Origin: Amorphochlora amoebiformis
Lineage: Eukaryota; Cercozoa; Chlorarachniophyceae
Reading direction: 5' to 3'
NCBI GenBank assembly: GCA_054601695.1
Contig: BAAHQB010000018.1
Coordinates: forward strand, 124,001-188,000
DNA length: 64,000 nucleotides
Position numbers and translations under genes: made by a program. Positions 1 to 64,000 of this stretch are shown piece after piece (the first letter of the stretch is position 1; each line of letters opens with the position of its first letter). The notes under the pieces are model-generated. The model was not told the DNA's origin. It did no database searches and saw only the letters and a program-made list of their open reading frames with translations.

Positions 1-1560
<1,560 letters not shown>

Positions 1561-1566
1561 TGTTAC

Positions 1567-2463
<897 letters not shown>

Positions 2464-2782
2464 TTATTTTCTGTCCTCTCCCCCCCCCCCTTCTCTCCCC
2501 TCTCTTTCTTTTTCTCTTGAAATTCGAAATCAAACCATTATTTATTCTCACCCTTTGCAGTCCCCGTCGTCCTCCATCGAACCTCGCTCTCATATGTGCG
2601 CCAACCGGAGACGACCGCGCCTTCCCTTACTTCCCAAGCACGTGTCAATATTCAATATCAATGCAAATATGACAATATATCAATTCAATATGTAATCTAA
2701 TAATATATCTCGTAGATATCTACAGCACGTGCCTAACACGTGTAAGGTTCTGGGGGAGCGTGGACTTGCCCGCGGGGCGACG
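2464..2782. promoter_or_regulatory. Probable divergent promoter region
   Basis: Lies between the 5' end of the minus-strand fragment (ATG 2463) and the TMEM65-like gene (ATG 2783). It has almost no TA repeat and contains a strong pyrimidine tract at 2470-2520 (C run, then CTCTCTTTC). No TATA box or initiator can be assigned with confidence. The call rests on gene orientation only. Confidence 0.4.
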
Positions 2783-13515
<10,733 letters not shown>

Positions 13516-14334
13516 TTATTTTAGTGATGCTGTAAGTACTACAAGTATATCTAGTATATACGTTCTCGTATCAGTGTACGTATACGTATAAGTATACGTG
13601 TACGTGAACCGTTGTATGCCACGGTCTTCAAAATTTTATGAAAAATAATTATAAAACGAAGTTCACTCTTTAAATTCTATCGCGATCACGTACTGTAATT
13701 CTTGTAATTGTATCATCTAGCAAGTAAATCTAGATCTAGATCTATCTCAGTGACTCTTTGTACAACTCTAGTGACCACTAGGGAATACCACATGTCTTCA
13801 GCCCATCACATGCAGTCACAGCATCTACTATGTTAGATCTAGAGCGCACTGCCCTGGCCATATCCACCAGTATATATATATATATATATATATATACTAG
13901 ATATATATATTGTTCTAGTACTAGCTACGCGTTTTACTTAATCTAGTTAATACTAACTGTTACTAGATACTAGCTCTAGTGTAGATACTATCTTGCTCTG
14001 AGATATACTAGCTTTAGCTGTTTAGATCTGAATGATATTCTAGATATTGGCCATACGCGCGTACGCCGCCTCCAGGCCTAGCTCATACAGCTCTCTAGGC
14101 TCTTAGATGAACTGGAATGTCTATACTAGGTCTACTAGGTCTAACCCTTGGCAAAAAATTAGTTCTCAGAAGATCACATGATAATGTAAAGCTGCATGGC
14201 AAGCAGCGGCGGGCGACTTGAACGACTAAAACGACGATCTTGTGCGAGCTTAGTCACAGCCCCTTACCCGCTATATAGAACCTTGGACGCCATATGGACC
14301 GGTCAGACGTCTTTTCTCCAGTTAAAGTCGGGAA
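13516..14334. other. CTAG-rich convergent intergenic island
   Basis: Separates the 3' ends of the TMEM65/GAF gene and the BTG gene. By my reading it has about 20 CTAG tetranucleotides in some 620 bp (about 2-3 expected), plus ACGT-containing words, and only one short TA run (13873-13896). No ORF or RNA gene is visible. Composition differs sharply from the introns. Confidence 0.8.
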
Positions 14335-15066
14335 CTACATTGTAGGAGGTACCAAAATCTGTTGTTGCTTCAGATACCTATTTATATGGTCATACTGCGA
14401 ATTCCCCATACTACTCAAGCCCTTTTGTACAAAGCTCGATATCGTATTCCCTCTAGATAAGGGCGTCGACTTCACCTTAAGCACTCTCGACTCCTCTTCC
14501 TTCGGGCTATCCTTCTTTTGCTCGTATATGGTCTCTGGCGTTGCCGAACAGAACGCGACGTTCCTTAATTTTACGACCCCTGCGCAATACGAAAACACAT
14601 GTCATCCTATCGAACGCGAACATAAGCTTTCTCTGAATGATCTCTATCAAATCCACTCGAACGTATGCATGAACAAGCAATGGACGGACGTACCTGGGTT
14701 AATGAACATGATGTATCTACTCCCCGACAACAACTCCTCTATTGACATCTTAATCCCCGCGTCTTTGGCTGCTTTCCGCAGCAATGGATCTATCCTACTA
14801 TCGTAGGATAATGACCGGTATGCACAACCTGCGTAGGATTAGTCAGTAAAACAAATTCGTTGACATAATCGACATTCGATAAGAGCACCTTTGGTTGGAT
14901 TGGCCGCGTGCCAGTGACCCGTACAACGTTTCGTCAATCCCTCAACCAAACTCGCGCGAAACTTCTCGAGTGCTTCCATACCATTTTTCTTAGAGTCATA
15001 CTTCTTCTTAATCTCTTTCGTCCACCACGATGCCGCCACCTGCGGTGGGATTGAGATTATCACCAT
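14335..15066 (-). CDS. BTG/Tob family antiproliferative protein
   Basis: BTG/Tob proteins are adaptors that bind the Caf1 deadenylase of the CCR4-NOT complex and repress proliferation (family knowledge). Three exons join in phase to 190 aa: 15066-14874, 14828-14694, 14579-14335. Exon 1 gives the BTG box A-like block (FRASLVEGLTKRCTGHWHAA followed by NPTKGAL). Exon 2 gives the second block (DPLLRKAAKDAG; LLSGSRYIMFINPG), equivalent to the family's LPSELTLWVDPGEV. Exon 3 is a charged tail with no recognised motif. Both introns are short and have no TA repeats. ATG 15066 is chosen because a CAG acceptor-like site immediately follows the first nine codons without breaking the frame. An upstream start is possible. 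A plus-strand ORF at 14294-14806 is its antisense shadow. Length suits the family (about 160-345 aa). Confidence 0.82.
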
Positions 15067-15407
15067 TTGCCGGAGAGATGAGTTTTTGGGGCGGGGGTAA
15101 AGAATCTGGATCCTCGACAAACGGGGTGCAATGTTGAAACTACCTTTATCTCTTCTTGCATATCTTTAATTCACTTGGCGCTTCAGCGCCGCCGCCCCTT
15201 TGGGGAACTTGGGAAAGGCCTTTCAGTAGTGTGCCCCACACACAGAGAGAGACGGTTTTGCGAAAATATTTTTCGGCTCATAAAAAGTCGGCCGTTGTGG
15301 CGCCGGGAATGTCACAACCGGCTTGGGTATCCCCTCCCCTTCCCTTGGAACAGCCCTTCCACCCTCCCTGACACAATAATTCGCAGCTATAGCCTCAAGT
15401 CATTCAT
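15067..15407. promoter_or_regulatory. Divergent promoter, BTG / DHHC genes
   Basis: 341 bp between two divergent start codons. It has no TA repeats, is G+C-richer than the surroundings, and includes a pyrimidine-rich stretch (about 15325-15372). A shared or bidirectional promoter is inferred from orientation. No core element is identified. Confidence 0.5.
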
Positions 15408-19305
<3,898 letters not shown>

Positions 19306-19477
19306 CTAGTAAGAGTAGTGTATCCAACACCATATCCACAATACTCTCATACTCTCTCGATGATGCCCTCCTCCTTTCTCTCCTCTCTACCGTATGAAAA
19401 CTGATATATGATTGGATTGTTTTCATATCCAATTGTGCGACATAAATAATGTATACATACATATATATATATTTATA

Positions 19478-19517
<40 letters not shown>

Positions 19518-19518
19518 C

Positions 19519-19568
<50 letters not shown>

Positions 19569-20271
19569 TACACACATACAAATACACAATTAAATGCTTA
19601 GAAAAAGCTACGCCGTCGCAGAGAATAAGGACGATGATTTGCCCCTTCCCCTGTTACACGTAGAACCTTAGGCTATACGAATCACTTAGTAACCGCTGGC
19701 CTAGCTATGACAAAAGCTCTCGCGCGGACCTAGTTATAACAAAAGCTCTCTCGCGGACTCGACTTAGTGTTATCACGATTCAAGATATTACCGCCACTGA
19801 TCGACCACCATCTAACAAAAACCATTAGAAGACTGCTCTATCTAGCTATTTCTAGATCTTCTAGATCTTATTATGTCACACGCACGCACACACTCTAGAC
19901 ACTGATCATAACATCACTGTAGCTGTCTACATCCGATGACTGCGCATGACTTAATCAATCTAGTTCATTTACGATCTGGACATGTCCGCGTACGTACTAG
20001 GGTATACCTTATTTAACATATGTATATATGCGTAAACATTGGCAGAATTCACTCTTTTAATCTATTTAGAACGATATTAGCAAAACTAATACCGCGATAG
20101 AATTATTAGCGATAAATAACTACTAGAACTAGCTAAACAGTAATCTAGAGTACTTTCGTGTAATTTCGTCATTCCATTTGAAAAATTTCAGCCAAGCAAT
20201 AAAGAAGTCCCGGCTTAACTGCCACGGCCCAATATCTCTAGATCTCAACTTTCGATATGCGACATATAATA

Positions 20272-20310
<39 letters not shown>

Positions 20311-20396
20311 TACATTTATATCTAGTCCATGGCAACTTATGATCATAAGCTGCGTCCATCATAGAAATCCCTCATCGTATTGAATTGTGAAGAAAG
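19306..20396. other. CTAG-rich convergent intergenic island
   Basis: Separates the 3' ends of the DHHC gene and the minus-strand gene ending at 20397. It has many CTAG and CTAGATCT words at 19690-20250 and one short TA run (20276-20307). No ORF of interest and no RNA gene are seen. 19306-19690 is partly antisense-rich unique sequence with a TA run. Confidence 0.75.
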
Positions 20397-24787
<4,391 letters not shown>

Positions 24788-24922
24788 CGTTTGTGGTGCG
24801 AGGGATGAGGTGTCCCGCGAATGTCTCACGGTGGAAGGATATTTTATGCTAGATATCGATGTATGCTTAATTAGGATACCCAAGTAAAGCGTCCCGCGAC
24901 AGTCCCGATTTCGCAATCCAAC
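24788..24922. promoter_or_regulatory. Divergent promoter, minus-strand gene / COG8
   Basis: 135 bp separate the two divergent ATGs. It has no TA repeat and no clear TATA box. A bidirectional promoter is inferred from the head-to-head arrangement. Confidence 0.55.
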
Positions 24923-53378
<28,456 letters not shown>

Positions 53379-53476
53379 GGTGAGGCGCTTGCGAACCTTG
53401 AGCCGCGAAAGTATTTTCCAAATTGGCTAGAATAACAAATCGGCTCGTCCTCCACTCGGAGTCCACCACCGCAATC
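53379..53476. promoter_or_regulatory. 98-bp b directional promoter, PSMC5 / TBL1
   Basis: Only 98 bp separate the PSMC5 and TBL1 start codons. It holds CCAAATTGG (53418-53426), which contains an inverted CCAAT-type core, and a CpG-containing first third. It has no TATA box and no TA repeats. Both 5' untranslated regions must be very short or overlapping. Confidence 0.7.
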
Positions 53477-56155
<2,679 letters not shown>

Positions 56156-57300
56156 TTCCTTATTCCCCGTTAGAGTAGACTCCAGCTCGCAACAGACTCG
56201 AGACTGTGTTGTAAACTAGCGTAATTTAGATTCATGAAGACAATTTTGAACCTCAAATTCCAAAACACCATACCAGCAGTAACTAGAGTAATATCTAGAT
56301 ACTGGCTGACTACACTGACCTAGACTGACGCCTAGCTTCTGCTAATCTAGAACTTGGACACATACATACATTAGATACAAGCTAGATACAATTGTATTCG
56401 TATATCACTAGTATCACGGCACGCACGTACCGTGCTGACGTACACCAGATACATAATCTAGAACATACTGTATACATGTACGTGTATACACTGGGTAGAT
56501 CTAGAGACAGAGAGTGTAAGTCACATGATACGTTTACTGCATATGACGTCTGTATACTAGTAGTATAGGAGATGTAACCGCAGCTAGGGACCTAGGGTAC
56601 ACCTAGGTTACTATTACACCGACCGAGAATATAGCAAAATGCCAGTGCGTGTACGTATGCATATACGTCTAGATACGTATATTTCGATGTATATATATAC
56701 GTACTTGAGTCCAGCGGTCAGCGACTATGACTAGGCCAGTATACTCTAGATTCAGATTGAACACTAGCAGATTTCGTACGCTCGGCACGCTACGAACGTA
56801 TACTGGACAGTCGACATGTGCATCTACAGATTGATATCTGCCATAGTCGAAGAAGGTAAAAACTAGTATATTTAAATGCTACAGATGCATATAAGTGTGT
56901 CTAGCATACGTACGTACGTGCGTAGATACAATACTACGTACATAGTATGGGAGCCTGTAAGTCTGGATATTATACGTACTTAGCGTAGTACTACTATATA
57001 GTAGACTAGTACTACTAGTATCTCCACTGCGTAATTATATTGAAGTTATATACATACACCAGCGTACGTATACCTAGATACGGTCAGGATCATTGAGGCT
57101 GGGCTGTGTATAAGCATTGCAACGCATAGTAAGTGTCTCATCAGCCTTATACCAGAACTAGTACGTACGACTCATGATACGTACATATTGATGATGATGA
57201 CATGTGAGACAGACTCACTAGACTCGAGATACGAGTATACACAGAAGATATAGATATATATGACGTAACTATTAAATGATACGTATCATATAATATCTGT
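56156..57300. other. CTAG/CGTACG-rich convergent intergenic island
   Basis: The largest such island, 3' of TBL1 and 3' of the HECT gene. By eye it has nearly thirty CTAG words, together with repeated TACGTA/CGTACG words (for example at 56910-56925), and almost no TA repeat. No ORF or structural RNA is recognised. Confidence 0.8.
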
Positions 57301-57302
57301 GG

Positions 57303-57311
57303 TGTATATAC

Positions 57312-57372
<61 letters not shown>

Positions 57373-57412
57373 TATTTGTATTGATGTATACTGTGACATA
57401 CTTTTATGTATC

Positions 57413-57459
<47 letters not shown>

Positions 57460-57462
57460 CTT

Positions 57463-57495
<33 letters not shown>

Positions 57496-57800
57496 CTAGG
57501 TACGTCAGTATGTGTACGCGTCAGAATCTGAAATTTAAAATAGCTTCGAGTTTATAAATGCAACTTATCTAGTTACTTGCCTATCAGATATATAAATGTA
57601 ATCTAGCTTGGTTATATGATTTGCTAGATTTGGCTCGGAACTTCTAATTATTGATATGGGGTTCGGCACACTGTTGTGATAATCAATCCCCAGCAAGACC
57701 CTATCTTGGCCGTGGTATCGTGTCGAACACTGGCTTTCCCCAAATGACATCCTCGCACTCATCTAATAATTAGACCAAGTAAACTTAATATGTTTATATC

Positions 57801-57837
<37 letters not shown>

Positions 57838-58124
57838 ATTATAGATAATATATATTTATATAAATATACATGTGGTTGGAATTATATATTCTCTGTGAAT
57901 ATTGTAGATGTTATATATAATATACATACAAATATTATATATATATATATGTATGTATGTATATAATATAATATATATTTATATAATATGCGCACACGCA
58001 CACAAATACATATTCACACACACACAAGCTCACACAAGTGTACATATGTATAAACATATTATACATATATATATATATATATATGTGTGTATATGTATGC
58101 ATATTTATTTATGTATATACATAC

Positions 58125-58178
<54 letters not shown>

Positions 58179-58231
58179 ATGTATGTGTATATGTATATAT
58201 TTGTATATATCTACATATTTACTGGTTTTAC
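57303..58231. other. 3' flank or last intron of the HECT gene
   Basis: Mostly TA, TG and CA microsatellite. 57520-57780 is unique. On the minus strand it begins TTAG/ATGAGTGCG, so if joined to the exon ending at 58232 (phase 2, ...TCA TG) it would create TGA at once. The open frame inside it (57762-57565) would then be untranslated sequence. Confidence 0.45.

Positions 58232-64000
<5,769 letters not shown>

Noticed and set aside
14294-14806. 170-aa plus-strand ORF
   Set aside because: Antisense to BTG exons 2 and 3, which have splice sites and family similarity on the minus strand.
57565-57762. 65-aa minus-strand ORF as a separate gene
   Set aside because: No family similarity; better explained as 3' untranslated sequence of the HECT gene.

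Overview
The window is nuclear DNA from a eukaryote. It holds spliced genes with short exons, GT-AG and some GC-AG introns, TTAGGG-type interstitial repeats and the standard code. More than half of it is (TA)n microsatellite, nearly all inside introns. The gene set (BTG/Tob, TBL1, DHHC, HERC-like HECT, COG8, PSMC5, TMEM65) would suit a unicellular relative of animals or an early fungus, but I cannot name the organism; that placement is low-confidence inference.

Layout. A minus-strand gene fragment lies at 1567-2463 (unrecognised). A plus-strand gene at 2783-13515 joins a TMEM65-type membrane domain, two EF-hands and the C-terminal half of a GAF domain. A BTG/Tob gene (minus, 14335-15066) is head-to-head with a DHHC acyltransferase-like gene (plus, 15408-19305). 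An unrecognised, probably mitochondrial protein (minus, 20397-24787) is head-to-head with COG8 (plus, 24923-50441: 35 exons, 2,484 coding bases in 25.5 kb, with a long C-terminal extension). PSMC5/RPT6 (minus, 51306-53378) is head-to-head, 98 bp away, with TBL1 (plus, 53477-56155). A HERC-like HECT ubiquitin ligase (minus) runs from about 58232 off the right edge. I built the exon chains from splice sites, reading-phase continuity and family similarity recalled from memory. No alignment was run.

Strands alternate strictly. Three well-supported divergent pairs share short promoters (98-341 bp), and a fourth is likely at the left end. The four convergent 3'-3' gaps (13.5-14.3, 19.3-20.4, 50.4-51.3 and 56.2-57.3 kb) each contain a stretch of quite different sequence, packed with CTAG (and often CGTACG) words and nearly free of TA repeats.

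The most unusual feature is a set of 'exon echoes'. Next to many exons, short diverged copies of an exon edge plus its splice site are repeated 2-7 times, separated by (TA)n. Some are in tandem and some are inverted. They occur in every gene with TA-rich introns and I saw none in the compact PSMC5 gene. The genes are mostly unrelated housekeeping functions (Golgi tethering, proteasome, ubiquitin ligation, corepressor, deadenylation adaptor) and do not form a pathway.
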